The position numbers and the translations under genes are program-made. From Goekera deserti (GTDB lineage Bacteria; Actinomycetota; Actinomycetes; Mycobacteriales; Geodermatophilaceae): 64,000 bases of DNA. A model generated the notes under the pieces. The model had not been told where the DNA came from. It saw only the letters and a list, made by a program, of their open reading frames with translations, and did no database searches. This document shows, one piece after another, positions 1 through 9,072 of the stretch; the first letter of the stretch is position 1, and each line of letters begins with the position of its first letter. Where the stretch lies: positions 309,600 to 373,599 of the forward strand of contig NZ_JAAGWK010000005.1 of assembly GCF_010685995.1 (NCBI RefSeq), in the 5' to 3' direction.

Positions 1-69
1 CAGGCCATGGCCGACGCGCTCGTCGCCGAGCTGGAGCGCACCCGCGTCTCCGGGCGCACCACCGTCTGA
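1..69 (+). CDS. C-terminal end of an unidentified protein (5' truncated)
   Basis: An open frame enters from the left edge and stops with TGA at 67-69. It gives 22 residues ending in VSGRTTV, too few to assign a family. It converges on the GMC oxidoreductase at 89 and shares the hairpin at 80-104. If that oxidoreductase is MftG, this could be the edge of a mycofactocin locus, but nothing in the 22 residues proves it. Confidence 0.6.
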   Translation, partial: QAMADALVAELERTRVSGRTTV

Positions 70-79
70 GCCGCCCGGG

Positions 80-104
80 GGCCGGCGCTCACCCGGCGCC
101 GGCC
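80..104. terminator. Hairpin between convergent genes
   Basis: GGCCGGCGC at 80-88 pairs with GCGCCGGCC at 96-104 across a 7-nt loop. The loop holds the first base of the stop codon of the minus-strand GMC gene. A 9-bp GC stem without a U-tract, shared by two convergent genes, fits a bidirectional actinobacterial terminator. Confidence 0.5.
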
Positions 105-1720
105 ATCAGCTCGGCGGCCCGCTCACCGAGCATCACCGCCGTGGCCGCGGGCCCGCGGGAGGTGACCCGGGGCATCACCGAGGTGTCCACCACCCGGAGC
201 CCGGTCACCCCCCGTACCCGCAGGTGCTGGTCGACCACCGCGCCGGGGTCGGACTCCGGGCCCATCCGGGCGCTGCCGGCCAGGTGCACCGCGGTGGCCA
301 GGTGGTGGCGCACCCAGCGGTCCAGCGCGCGGTCGTCGTCCAGCTCGGTGTCGGCGAGCCCGGTGCGCTCGGCGACCAGCGGGGCGAACGCGGCCGTGCG
401 CAGCAGCTCGGCGCACAGCCGCACACCCTCCCGCATCCGCCGCCGGTCGCTCTCCTCGGTGAGGTAGCGGTACTCGATCCGCGGCTGCACCGCCGGATCG
501 GCGCTGACCAGCGAGATCAGCCCGCGGCTGTCCTCCTGCTGCAGCGCCAGGCCGAGGTACAGGTCGTCGCGCCGCCGCGCCTGGTCCAGCAGCCGGGACG
601 ACGAGGAACGCCGCAGCGCCCGCAGCGCCGGGCCGGGCCGGCGCAGCACGTCGGCGACGCCGGACAGCGGCGAGCCGGTCGCGCGGGACAGCATCACCCG
701 GCTGAACGGCTTCAGCCAGGGCATCACCTCCAGGTCGCCGTCGGCCCGGGAGCCGGCCGCCGCGGTGTTCAGCGCGCTGGCCAGCGGCAGCAGGCCGCGC
801 GGCATCGGGGTGCGCCGGGCCGGGCGCCAGGTGACGTAGAGGTCGGGGTGGTCGCTGAACTCCGCGCCCACCCCGGGCAGGTCGACCAGCACCGGGACGC
901 CGGCGGTCCGCAGCTGCGCGGCCGGACCGATCCCGGACAGCATCAGCAGATGCGGCGAGCCGACGGCGCCGGCCGCGAGCACCACCTCGTCGGCGTGCAC
1001 CACCCCCGCCGCGGTCTGCACCCCCACCGCGCGGCCGCGCTCGACGACCACCCGGGTCACCGGGGTGTCCCCGCGCACGGTCAGCCCGGGCCGTCCCCGG
1101 CGCGGGGACAGGTACGCCATCGCCGCGTTCACCCGCACGCCGTCGACGACGTTGACCGGCAGCGGCCCGTGGCCCGGCGGCCCACCCGCGTTCTTGTCCG
1201 GCTCCTCCGGGAAGCCGAGCTCGTCGCAGGCCGCGGCGAAGGCGTCGGTCACCGGGTGCGGGCGGGTGCTGCGGGTGACCGGCACCGGCCCGTGCGCGCC
1301 GTGCCCCGGCCGGTCCCCGTAGGCGGCGTCGGCCTCCGACCGGGCGAACGCCGGCAGCACCCGGTCGTGGGACCACAGGTCGTTGCCCGCCGCGGCCCAG
1401 CCGTCGAAGTCCGCCGGGGTGCCGCGGACGAAGTAGGTGCCGTTCAGCGCGCTGGACCCGCCGACGACCCGCCCGCGGGGCACCGGCCAGCGCAGCTCAC
1501 CGGTCAGCTCGCCGACCAGGTCCCAGTTCGCCGGGTGCCCGGGCACCGCGGCGCCCATCGTCGCGGCGTCCCGCACCGCGGCCGGGAAGTCCTCCGGCCG
1601 CGCGTGGTCGGCCCCGGCCTCCAGCAGCAGCACCCGCCTGCCGGCGTCCACCAGCCGGGCCGCCAGCGCGCACCCGGCCGACCCCGCCCCCACCACCACG
1701 ACGTCCCAGCGCTCCCCCAC
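89..1720 (-). CDS. GMC family FAD oxidoreductase, MftG-like
   Basis: 543 aa from GTG 1720. The FAD-binding GAGSAG lies at residues 11-16 and the GMC signature GGSSALNG near 87-94. The active-site motif HLAGSARMG starts near residue 479. The usual Asn-Pro motif near the C-terminus reads RGPAAT. The tail (VVDQ...RVVDTS...RGPAATAV) resembles, from memory, the MftG group that passes electrons from alcohol substrates together with the redox cofactor mycofactocin; that assignment is inference. A choline or alcohol oxidase-like role is the alternative. The longer open frame upstream crosses the palindromic repeat at 1724-1772 and the ligase gene and is a shadow. Confidence 0.85.
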   Translation of the reverse strand: MGERWDVVVVGAGSAGCALAARLVDAGRRVLLLEAGADHARPEDFPAAVRDAATMGAAVPGHPANWDLVGELTGELRWPVPRGRVVGGSSALNGTYFVRGTPADFDGWAAAGNDLWSHDRVLPAFARSEADAAYGDRPGHGAHGPVPVTRSTRPHPVTDAFAAACDELGFPEEPDKNAGGPPGHGPLPVNVVDGVRVNAAMAYLSPRRGRPGLTVRGDTPVTRVVVERGRAVGVQTAAGVVHADEVVLAAGAVGSPHLLMLSGIGPAAQLRTAGVPVLVDLPGVGAEFSDHPDLYVTWRPARRTPMPRGLLPLASALNTAAAGSRADGDLEVMPWLKPFSRVMLSRATGSPLSGVADVLRRPGPALRALRRSSSSRLLDQARRRDDLYLGLALQQEDSRGLISLVSADPAVQPRIEYRYLTEESDRRRMREGVRLCAELLRTAAFAPLVAERTGLADTELDDDRALDRWVRHHLATAVHLAGSARMGPESDPGAVVDQHLRVRGVTGLRVVDTSVMPRVTSRGPAATAVMLGERAAELMAGAG

Positions 1721-1723
1721 ACG

Positions 1724-1772
1724 CCCGCCAAGATGGCCATCTTGGCGGGGAGTTCGTGTCGGTCCTGGCGGG
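1724..1772 (+). repeat. Dispersed palindromic element, copy 1
   Basis: A perfect 26-nt palindrome at 1724-1749, centred on GATGG/CCATC with arms ending in CCCGCCA and TGGCGGG. It is followed by a conserved tail, GTTCGTGTCGG then TGGCGGG. Copies 2 and 3 lie at 14203-14253 and 31430-31477, both in the other orientation. This copy fills most of the gap between the ligase and the GMC gene. Confidence 0.8.
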
Positions 1773-1806
1773 CCGGCGGCCGCCGGCGGGGGCGGCGGGA
1801 CGGCGG

Positions 1807-3117
1807 TCACAGGCCGAGGACGGCGGGCAGGTCCAGGCGGCGCACCTTGCCGGTCGAGGTGCGGGGCAGCTCCCCCACCGGGTGCAGGCTCTTGGGCCGC
1901 TTGGCCGCGGTGAGCCGTTCCCGGGCCCAGGCGGCGAGCTCGGCCGGGTCGGCGTCCCCGACGTAGGCGGCGACCACCCGCTGGCCCCAGTCGTCGTCCG
2001 GCACGCCGACGACCGCGCTCTCCACCACGCCCGGGTGCGCGTCCAGCACCGCCTCCACCTCGGCCGGGTACACGTTCACCCCGCCGGAGATGACCAGGTC
2101 CTCCCGCCGGCCGTCCAGCCACACCAGGCCGTCCGGGTCGACCCGGCCCAGGTCGCCGACGGTCACCCGGTCGCCCCGCCAGGCGGCCGCGGTCTTCTCC
2201 GGCGCCCGCCAGTACTCGAACCGCGCCCAGCGCGGCACCGCGCACCACAGCTGGCCGCGCTCGTCGGTCTCCAGCCGGCGCCCCGGCCGCGCCCGGCCCA
2301 CGCTGCCCGGGTGCGCCTGCCAGTCCGCCGGCGAGCACACGGTGAACTGGACCTCGGTGGAGCCGTAGAACTCCCAGACCGACCCCGCGGGCAGCGCGGC
2401 CAGCACCGCCCGCTTCACCGGCTCCGGACAAGGTGCACCGGCGTGCGCCAGCACCCGGAAGGACGACCAGTCGACGTCGTCCCGGGCGATCAGCCGCTGC
2501 AGGTGGGTCGGTACGCAGAACGTCGTCGTGGGGCGCAGGCCGGTGACCACCTGTGCCGCGCGGGCGGCGTCGAAGGGGCCGGGCAGCAGCACCTCGCCGC
2601 CGGCCAGCAGCGTGTGCACCGCGAACCGCAGCGGCGCCGAGTGGTGCAGCGGGGAGAGCACCAGGTGCCGGTCGGCGGCGGTGAAGCCCCACAGGTCGAT
2701 CTCCTCGGCGGACAGCGCCCGGGCGTCCGCGTCGTCCAGGACGCCGGACCACACGCCCTTGCGGCGTCCGGTGGTGCCGGAGGTGTAGTGCATCGGCCGG
2801 GCCAGCGGCCACGGTGCGAGCTCCGCAGTGGCCTCGCCGGTGAGCAGCCGGGCGGGCTCGTCGGCGACGTCCAGGGCCGGGTCGGCGTCCGCGACCAGCG
2901 CGGCCCGCTCCCCCGGCGGCAGCCCGGGGTCCAGCACCACCGGGACGACGCCGGTGCGCAGCGCGCCCAGCACCACCGCCAGCAGCGCCGGGGACGCCGA
3001 CGCGGACACCACCAGGCGGTCGCCGCGCCCGATCCCCCGCCGCCCCAGCTCGGCCGCCACCCGCCGCTGGTCCCGCTCGCTGTCGGCCGCGGTGACCACG
3101 GGCACGTCGATGCTCAC
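1807..3117 (-). CDS. AMP-dependent acyl-CoA synthetase/ligase family protein
   Basis: 436 aa. Adenylate-forming enzymes activate a carboxylic acid with ATP and usually transfer it to CoA. The P-loop-like YTSGTTGRRKGV is at residues 111-122, GVNVYPAEVE marks the hinge to the C-terminal domain, and the catalytic Lys of TSTGK is near 424. It is about 60-100 residues shorter than typical family members, mostly because the N-terminal part before the P-loop is compact. Substrate cannot be read from sequence. It is read just upstream of the GMC gene and could share its transcript. Confidence 0.85.
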   Translation of the reverse strand: MSIDVPVVTAADSERDQRRVAAELGRRGIGRGDRLVVSASASPALLAVVLGALRTGVVPVVLDPGLPPGERAALVADADPALDVADEPARLLTGEATAELAPWPLARPMHYTSGTTGRRKGVWSGVLDDADARALSAEEIDLWGFTAADRHLVLSPLHHSAPLRFAVHTLLAGGEVLLPGPFDAARAAQVVTGLRPTTTFCVPTHLQRLIARDDVDWSSFRVLAHAGAPCPEPVKRAVLAALPAGSVWEFYGSTEVQFTVCSPADWQAHPGSVGRARPGRRLETDERGQLWCAVPRWARFEYWRAPEKTAAAWRGDRVTVGDLGRVDPDGLVWLDGRREDLVISGGVNVYPAEVEAVLDAHPGVVESAVVGVPDDDWGQRVVAAYVGDADPAELAAWARERLTAAKRPKSLHPVGELPRTSTGKVRRLDLPAVLGL

Positions 3118-3132
3118 CCTCCCGACGCTAGA

Positions 3133-4497
3133 TCAGCCCACGGCGGCCGCCAGCCGGGCCATCCGCTCGTGGGTCTGGCTGACCACCTCACCCGCCTGCG
3201 GGTCGACCAGTCGGGCACCGTCGGCGACCTGCACGCCACCGGACCAGACCTGGTGCAGGTTGCGCAGCGAGCAGGCCAGCACGTAGGTGGCCACCGGGTC
3301 CCACACCGGGCCGGTGTCGGGGTCGCGGGGGTCGACCACGAGGAAGTCGGCGAACCGGCCCACCCGCAGGCTGCCCACCCGGTCGTCGACGCCCAGCACC
3401 TCGGCCGACCCTCGGGTGGCCAGGGTCAGCATGTCGCCCACCGGCATGGCGGCCGGGTCCCGGTAGGTGGCGCGGAGCAGCGCGATGCCGGTGCGCATGT
3501 TGCTGAACGGGTCGGAGACGTCGGTGCAGGACTGGTCGTCCAGGCCGATGCCCACCCGCATGCCGGCTGCCCGGATCTCCGGGATGCTGGTGACGCCGCT
3601 GGCCAGCCGGCCGTTGCTCATCGGCTGCCAGCTCACCCCGCAGCCGGCCTCGGCGGACGTGGCGATGATCGCCTCGTCGGTCTGGATGAAGTGGCCGAAC
3701 ACCACGTCGGGCCCGAGCACCCCGGCATCGCGGTACCAGCCGAACTTCGAGCGCTGGAGCTCCACCTCGTGCGGCGTCTCCAGCAGGTGCGGCTGGTTGA
3801 GCAGGCCGTGCCGGCGCATCGCGGCCAGCTCCAGGTCCGCCGCGGCCGGGCTCGGTGCCCACTGCACGGCACCGCTGACCGCCATCCGCAGGAACCGCGG
3901 GTCGTCGCCGAAGGCGGCGGCCATCCCGACGACGTCGTCCAGCTGGGCCAGCGCGTCGGCCTGCGGCACCGCCCCCTGCCCGAGCATCACGCTGTGCACC
4001 GAGCGCAGGCCGGCGTCCAGGCTGGCCCGCAGCTGGGCGTGCTGGTAGGCGGTGTCCGGCAGGGCCGCGACGAAGGAGGCCACGCCCGCGGACTGGCGCT
4101 CGAAGGCCAGGTCGGGGTCGGTGAAGTCGAAGGCGGTGGTGATGCCGTTGCGCAGGAAGTCCTGGGCCCCGTGCCGGGTGAACCAGTACACGTCCTCGGC
4201 GTCGGCGGCCTCGGTGTAGCGGGTCATGCCCTCGATCCAGCCGTAGAGCGACTGGTCGGCGGCCATGCCCCGACTGGCGGAGGTGAACAGGTGGCTGTGC
4301 GAGGACACGAACCCCGGCCCGACCAGCGCGCCGGCGACGTCCAGCACCCGCTCGGCGGTCACCTCCGGCCCCGGGTCGCCCTCGTGCACCCCGGTGATCC
4401 GGCCGTCGTCGCCGACGGTGAACCAGCCGCGGAAGGCGGGGGGACGGTCGGGGTCGCAGGTCAGCAGGACGGCGTTCGTCACGAGCAGTCGGGTCAC
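3133..4497 (-). CDS. Amidohydrolase family deaminase/hydrolase
   Basis: 454 aa from GTG 4497. It has the composite amidohydrolase fold: an N-terminal beta domain, a metal-binding HSH at about 67-69, a later His in FGHFIQTDE, an acidic GLDDQSCTD motif and a C-terminal GRFADFLVVDP strand. The layout is that of the TRZ/ATZ and methylthioadenosine/S-adenosylhomocysteine deaminase group, cytoplasmic zinc or iron enzymes that deaminate or dechlorinate heterocycles. The HSHLF motif and the GLDDQ in place of GTDG differ from classic SAH deaminase, so the substrate is open. It is 15 bp upstream of the ligase gene on the same strand. Confidence 0.82.
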   Translation of the reverse strand: MTRLLVTNAVLLTCDPDRPPAFRGWFTVGDDGRITGVHEGDPGPEVTAERVLDVAGALVGPGFVSSHSHLFTSASRGMAADQSLYGWIEGMTRYTEAADAEDVYWFTRHGAQDFLRNGITTAFDFTDPDLAFERQSAGVASFVAALPDTAYQHAQLRASLDAGLRSVHSVMLGQGAVPQADALAQLDDVVGMAAAFGDDPRFLRMAVSGAVQWAPSPAAADLELAAMRRHGLLNQPHLLETPHEVELQRSKFGWYRDAGVLGPDVVFGHFIQTDEAIIATSAEAGCGVSWQPMSNGRLASGVTSIPEIRAAGMRVGIGLDDQSCTDVSDPFSNMRTGIALLRATYRDPAAMPVGDMLTLATRGSAEVLGVDDRVGSLRVGRFADFLVVDPRDPDTGPVWDPVATYVLACSLRNLHQVWSGGVQVADGARLVDPQAGEVVSQTHERMARLAAAVG

Positions 4498-4582
4498 GGG
4501 CGCACCCTGCCCCAGCAGCGTTGCGCTGACGTGACGACCACGCGTCCGCACGCCCCCGGGCCGGTCGCCGGCGACCATCTCG

Positions 4583-4602
4583 CGCTTCCTGTCCAGGAAG
4601 CG
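4583..4602. promoter_or_regulatory. Inverted repeat upstream of amidohydrolase gene
   Basis: CGCTTCCTG, 2 nt, CAGGAAGCG: a 9-bp perfect inverted repeat 85 bp upstream of the amidohydrolase start, in the gap to the MBL hydrolase. The short spacer is more like an operator for a dimeric regulator than a terminator. It could also help end the MBL transcript. Confidence 0.35.
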
Positions 4603-4660
4603 GGGCAGGATGCCGCGCCGCCTGTACAGACTGCGCGGGGAGGGGGACGAGGGCGGCGGG

Positions 4661-5536
4661 TCAGGGGGTCGCGAGGCGGACGGAGTCGCCGGCGCCGGGC
4701 ACGACGCGGCCCTCGGCGCGCAGCTTGGCCAGGGTGGCCCGGGTCGACTGCTCGGCCGCCGGCCACACCTCCCGCGGGACGGCGGCGTACACCTCGGCCA
4801 CCAGCTCGGCGACGGTCCGCGCGCCCGGCACCAGCGCGGCCAGCAGCTGCCACTCCCGGTACGCCCGGTGGGCCAGGTAGTAGTCCAGCACCGCGGTGGG
4901 GTCCTCGGTGAGCTCCGGCCCGTGGCCGCAGTACAGCGCCGACGGGCCCAGGTCGTGCAGCCGGCGCAGCGAGTCCAGGTAGTCCACGACGCTGCCCTCG
5001 GGGTGGGTGACCACCGAGGTGCCGCGGCCGAGCACGTGGTCGCCCACCAGCACGGCACCGGACTCCAGCCGGAAGGCCAGGTGGTCGCTGCAGTGCCCGG
5101 GGGTGGCCAGCACGCCCAGCGTCGTCCCGGCCAGCGCGAGCTGCTCCCCGGAGGCCAGCACCCGCCCGCCCGGGCCGGCGACGCCGGGCGAGGCGGCGGC
5201 GACCGGGGCGTCGAACCGGGCGCCCCAGGGCAGCGCGGCCTCTGCGTGGTCGCCGTGGTGGTGGGTGACCAGGACGGCGACCACGCGGGCGTCCCGGCCG
5301 GCCAGCGCCTGCTCGACGGCGGCGAGGTGCGCGTCGTCGGCCGGGCCGGGGTCGACCACCACCGCCTGGCCGCTGCCGGGCGCGCCCACCAGGTAGGTGT
5401 TCGTGCCGTCCAGGGTCATGCCGGAGGCGTTCGGCGCCAGCACCCGGGTGACCAGCGGCTCGAGCTGGGCGGTGCGCGGCATCGTGCCCGGGGCGGGCAG
5501 CTGCCAGCCGGCACGGGGGTCGACGGGTGCGGTCAC
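4661..5536 (-). CDS. Metallo-beta-lactamase fold hydrolase
   Basis: 291 aa from GTG 5536. THHHGDH at residues 91-97 is the zinc-binding signature; later ligands are in TPGHCSDH, the Asp of VGDHVLG and the His of CGHGPE. A C-terminal helical and winged region follows. The layout matches the LACTB2/RNase Z-like group of soluble binuclear zinc hydrolases. Substrate unknown. It lies downstream of the M23 peptidase on the same strand with a 23-bp gap. Confidence 0.87.
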   Translation of the reverse strand: MTAPVDPRAGWQLPAPGTMPRTAQLEPLVTRVLAPNASGMTLDGTNTYLVGAPGSGQAVVVDPGPADDAHLAAVEQALAGRDARVVAVLVTHHHGDHAEAALPWGARFDAPVAAASPGVAGPGGRVLASGEQLALAGTTLGVLATPGHCSDHLAFRLESGAVLVGDHVLGRGTSVVTHPEGSVVDYLDSLRRLHDLGPSALYCGHGPELTEDPTAVLDYYLAHRAYREWQLLAALVPGARTVAELVAEVYAAVPREVWPAAEQSTRATLAKLRAEGRVVPGAGDSVRLATP

Positions 5537-5559
5537 CCCGGGACGGTAACGCCCGGCCG

Positions 5560-6879
5560 TCAGCCCCCGCAGCCGCCGAGGCTGATGCCGCGGGCGTTCA
5601 TCCACGGCACCGGGTCGGTCTGGCCGCCGTACATCAGCCCGCCTGGGTGCACCTCGAAGTGCAGGTGCGGGCCGGTCGACTGGCCGCGGTTGCCGACCTC
5701 GGCGATCTCCTCGCCGGCCGACACCCGCTCCCCGGCCTCGACGTAGTAGGAGTTGACGTGGCCGTAGACGGTGACCGCGCCGTCGTCGCCGCGGATGTAG
5801 ACGGCCTGGCCGAAGCCGCTGGCCGCGCCGGCCCGCTGCACCGTGCCGGAGGTGGCGGCGTAGATCGGCGTGCCGATGGGGGCGGCGATGTCCACCCCGA
5901 AGTGCGTGGTGCCCCAGCGGGAGCCGAAGCAGCTGCTGACCCGCCCGGACGCCGGCTTGACGTAGTTCGCGGACCCCGGGGTGGGTGCCTGGCCGGCGGT
6001 CCCGCCGGCGCCGCGCGCGCTGCGGGCGGCAGCGGCGGTGCGCGCCTGGTCCTCGGCGGCGGCCGCCGCGGCGGCGGCCTCCTCGGCCTGCTTGGCGGCC
6101 AGCCACTGGCCGTAGGCGTCGCGGGCACCCTGCAGCTGCAGCAGCGCGACCTCGGCGTCCTGCAGTTGCCGCTCGTACTCGGCCTTCTGCGCGGTCACCT
6201 CCTCGAACACGGCCTGCTGGCTGGCCAGCTGGTCCTCCGCCACCTGCTTGGCCTCGGCCGCGGCGGCCTCCGCGGCGGCGGTCTCGTCGCGGGCCGCGCG
6301 GGCGATCCGGTCGGCGTTGGCCTGCTGCACCCGGGCGACCTGCAGGGCGTCCAGCACGTCGACCTGGTTGGCGGTGACGTAGTCCAGGATCGCGGCCTGC
6401 TGCAGCAGCTCGCTGGGGCCCTCGGCGGCCAGCAGGGCCAGCGTGGAGGTGGTCGACCCGCCACTGATGTAGCTGTCCCGGGCCATGTCGCCCAGCTGCA
6501 CCTGCGCCACGGCGACGGCGTCGGCCGCGGCCTGGGAGGCTGCGGCGGCGCGGTCGGCCTCGGCCTGGGCGATGCCCAGGGCCTCCTCGGCCGCCAGGTA
6601 GGCGGTGCCGGCGGCCTCGGCCTGGAACTGGGCCTGCTCGAGCCGGCCCTCGGCGTCGGCGACCAGCGCGGCGATCCGGCCGACCTCGGCCGCCGCTGCC
6701 TGCTGGGCCTGGCTGGCGGCACCGATCTGCTCGTCGGTGGGGTTGGGCGGCGGCTCCGGGGCGGCCGTCGCCGGCGCCGCGCCGAGCGTGAGCAGCACCG
6801 TGACCAGCACCGACAGCAGGGCAGCGCGGCCCGGACGGCGGGCACCCGGCACGGGTGCACCCGTTCGGCGCTGCAGCAC
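5560..6879 (-). CDS. Secreted M23 family peptidase with coiled coil
   Basis: 439 aa. Residues 1-40 form a Sec signal peptide (Arg-rich start, hydrophobic VLVTVLLTL, cleavage near ATAA). Residues 50-270 are Ala/Glu/Gln-rich heptad-like coiled coil, as in RipA/EnvC-type wall hydrolases or activators. The C-terminal domain has HFGVDIA and GPHLHFEV, the zinc ligands of lysostaphin-type M23 endopeptidases, so an active peptidoglycan peptidase is likely. It ends in GGCGG. A TAGGTT hexamer on the minus strand near 6950 could be its -10 box. Confidence 0.9.
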   Translation of the reverse strand: MLQRRTGAPVPGARRPGRAALLSVLVTVLLTLGAAPATAAPEPPPNPTDEQIGAASQAQQAAAAEVGRIAALVADAEGRLEQAQFQAEAAGTAYLAAEEALGIAQAEADRAAAASQAAADAVAVAQVQLGDMARDSYISGGSTTSTLALLAAEGPSELLQQAAILDYVTANQVDVLDALQVARVQQANADRIARAARDETAAAEAAAAEAKQVAEDQLASQQAVFEEVTAQKAEYERQLQDAEVALLQLQGARDAYGQWLAAKQAEEAAAAAAAAEDQARTAAAARSARGAGGTAGQAPTPGSANYVKPASGRVSSCFGSRWGTTHFGVDIAAPIGTPIYAATSGTVQRAGAASGFGQAVYIRGDDGAVTVYGHVNSYYVEAGERVSAGEEIAEVGNRGQSTGPHLHFEVHPGGLMYGGQTDPVPWMNARGISLGGCGG

Positions 6880-6994
6880 ATGGACTCCCTGGGACGGAAC
6901 GAGGACGGGGGGATCTGTCCCTACAGTCCCACCCGCACCACCAGTAACCTAGACAACACGCAGAGCGTTCTCCGAGAGTTCAGGAACGGGCTGG

Positions 6995-7822
6995 TCAGTC
7001 GCCCGGCCGCTCGAGCTCGTGCGCCAGCTCGTCGAGCTCCGCGCCGCCGGCCATCATCGACGTGATCTCGTCCCGGGTCACCTCGCCCTTGGCGAAGTCG
7101 CCCAGGCTGCGCCCGCGCTTGAGCAGCAGGAACCGGTCGCCCACCGGGAAGGCGTGGTGCGGGTTGTGCGTGATGAACACGACGCCGAGCCCGCGGTCGC
7201 GCGCCTGGGCGATGTAGCGCAGCACCACCCCGGCCTGCTTGACGCCGAGGGCGGACGTCGGCTCGTCCAGGATGAGCACCTTCGCGCCGTGGTAGACCGC
7301 GCGGGCGATCGCCACCGACTGCCGCTCGCCGCCGGACAGCGTGCCCACCGGCTGGTCGGGGTCCCGGATGTCGATGCCCATCGCGCCGAGTTCGCGGCGG
7401 GTGACCTCCTTGGCCGTCGCGCTGTCGAAACGCCGGAACGGCCCCCAGCCGGTGGTCGGCTCGGACCCGAGGAAGAAGTTCCGCCAGATGGCCATCAGCG
7501 GGATCATCGCCAGGTCCTGGAAGACCGTGGCGATCCCGGCGTCCAGCGCCTGGCGCGGGGAGCCGAAGGTGACCTGCTGCCCGTTCATCGCCAGCGACCC
7601 GGAGTCCGGCTGGTGCACCCCGGACAGGATCTTGATGAAGGTGGACTTGCCGGCGCCGTTGTCGCCCAGCACGCAGGTGACCTGGCCGGCCCGCACCACC
7701 GTGGACACGTCCTGCAGCGAGATCACGCTGCCGAACGTCTTGCCGACCGAGCGGACCTCCAGCAGCGGCGCGTCCCCCGCACCGGCCGCCGCGGCACCGG
7801 GCGTGGGCAGGGTGTCGGTCAT
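6995..7822 (-). CDS. Sugar ABC transporter ATP-binding protein (inositol cluster)
   Basis: 275 aa, a single ATPase domain. Walker A is GDNGAGKST, the signature is LSGGE and Walker B ends in DEPTSALG; the switch His is in FITHNPHHA. The best context is the carbohydrate uptake CUT2 family, with half the length of the RbsA-type double ATPase. It is the last gene of the inositol operon, 10 bp after the permease, and presumably powers myo-inositol uptake. Confidence 0.92.
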   Translation of the reverse strand: MTDTLPTPGAAAAGAGDAPLLEVRSVGKTFGSVISLQDVSTVVRAGQVTCVLGDNGAGKSTFIKILSGVHQPDSGSLAMNGQQVTFGSPRQALDAGIATVFQDLAMIPLMAIWRNFFLGSEPTTGWGPFRRFDSATAKEVTRRELGAMGIDIRDPDQPVGTLSGGERQSVAIARAVYHGAKVLILDEPTSALGVKQAGVVLRYIAQARDRGLGVVFITHNPHHAFPVGDRFLLLKRGRSLGDFAKGEVTRDEITSMMAGGAELDELAHELERPGD

Positions 7823-7832
7823 CGGTGTGCTC

Positions 7833-8924
7833 CTAGGCCCGGGCGGACTCGGCGTAGCGCCGGACCACCTGGTTGGTCAGGACGGCGAGCAACAGCATCG
7901 CGCCGAGGAAGAAGTAGAACCAGTCGGTGTCCCAGCCCAGGTAGGTGATGCCCTGCTGGGTCATGCCGAAGATCAGCGCCCCCAGCGACGCCCCGACCGC
8001 CGAGCCGAAGCCACCGGTGAGCAGGCAGCCGCCGATGACCGCCGCGACGATGTAGATCAGCTCCTGACCGATGCCGATGTTGGCCTGCACCGACGTGGTG
8101 CGGACGGCGTAGACGGTGCCGACGAACCAGGCCGCGGCCGCGGTGGTCATGAACAGCGTGATCGTGGTGCGGGCGGCCGGCACGCCGACGTTGCGCGAGG
8201 CCACCTCGTCGCCCCCGGTGGCGAACACCCAGTTGCCGAAGCGGGTGCGCAGCAGCACGTAGCTGGCCAGCACGGTGAACAGCACCCACCACAGGATGGC
8301 GATCCGGAACTGCTGCCCCGCGATGGTGACGGTGGAGGCGAAGACCGCCCGGGCGGAGTCGTAGCCGTCGTAGTCGTCGATGCCGCCGACGGTGACCGTG
8401 CCGGTGAACGCCTTGGTCAGGCCCAGGTTCAGGCCCTGCAGCATGAGGAAGCTGCCCAGGGTGATGATGAAGCTGGGCAGCTTGGTGCGCACCACCAGGA
8501 AGCCGTTGAGGAAGCCGATGGACAGCGCGATCGCCAGCGACACGGCGATCGCCGCCCACACGGTCATGTCCAGCTGGGTGGTGCAGATGCCCACGGTCAG
8601 CGCTGTCGTGCCGGTCATCACACCGGCGGACAGGTCGAAGTGGCCGCCGATCATGAGCAGGGCCACCGCGATGGCCATGATCCCGATCGTCGACGCCGGG
8701 TCCAGCCAGTTGGCCACGCCGCTGATGTCCCGGAAGGTGCTGGACTGGGCGGCGAAGAACACCAGGATGACCAGCGCGCCGATCAGCGCCCCGAGCTCGG
8801 GCTTGACCAGCAGCTTGCGGAGCACGCCGACGCGGGCGACCCGCTCGTCACCGGCGCCGGCTGGCCCCGGCGGCGGGGACGGCGCGGCGCCGGGCTCGGC
8901 GGCGGTGGTGGTGGACGTGCTCAC
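7833..8924 (-). CDS. Sugar ABC transporter permease (inositol cluster)
   Basis: 363 aa from GTG 8924, chosen because GGGGAGGGAG lies just upstream; the open frame runs further but without a site. RbsC-like: an Ala/Pro-rich cytoplasmic N-terminus of about 45 residues, then eight to ten hydrophobic segments, with [10 protein letters not shown] and [17 protein letters not shown] loops typical of CUT2 permeases. It lies between the binding protein and the ATPase. A paralogue is at 46093-47160. Confidence 0.92.
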   Translation of the reverse strand: MSTSTTTAAEPGAAPSPPPGPAGAGDERVARVGVLRKLLVKPELGALIGALVILVFFAAQSSTFRDISGVANWLDPASTIGIMAIAVALLMIGGHFDLSAGVMTGTTALTVGICTTQLDMTVWAAIAVSLAIALSIGFLNGFLVVRTKLPSFIITLGSFLMLQGLNLGLTKAFTGTVTVGGIDDYDGYDSARAVFASTVTIAGQQFRIAILWWVLFTVLASYVLLRTRFGNWVFATGGDEVASRNVGVPAARTTITLFMTTAAAAWFVGTVYAVRTTSVQANIGIGQELIYIVAAVIGGCLLTGGFGSAVGASLGALIFGMTQQGITYLGWDTDWFYFFLGAMLLLAVLTNQVVRRYAESARA

Positions 8925-9037
8925 GGCGGGCTCCCTCCCCGGGCTGACCCGGGCGCTGGTGCGGTGTGACGGTGCGGACAGGCGACCGGACGGCGTCGCC
9001 GTGCGGGGTGACGCACCCGATGGTCCCCGTCCCGGTC

Positions 9038-9067
9038 GCGGGGCGCCGCCCACCGGCGGCGCCCCGC
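9038..9067 (-). terminator. Intercistronic hairpin after the binding-protein gene
   Basis: A 13-bp perfect GC stem, 9038-9050 with 9055-9067, loop CACC, starting 6 bp past the binding-protein stop. It has no U-tract. Between a periplasmic binding protein and its permease such hairpins commonly act as partial terminators or mRNA stabilisers, so the binding protein outnumbers the membrane parts. Confidence 0.6.
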
Positions 9068-9072
9068 GGCGG

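Noticed and set aside
1756..4911. Plus-strand open frame of over 1000 codons
   Set aside because: It is antisense to three well-supported genes; long frames without stops are normal at this G+C and its product is low-complexity Arg/His/Pro/Gly.
6880..6994. c-di-AMP (ydaO) riboswitch before the M23 peptidase
   Set aside because: Such switches often precede wall hydrolases in actinobacteria, but the 115-bp gap is too short and lacks the conserved core.
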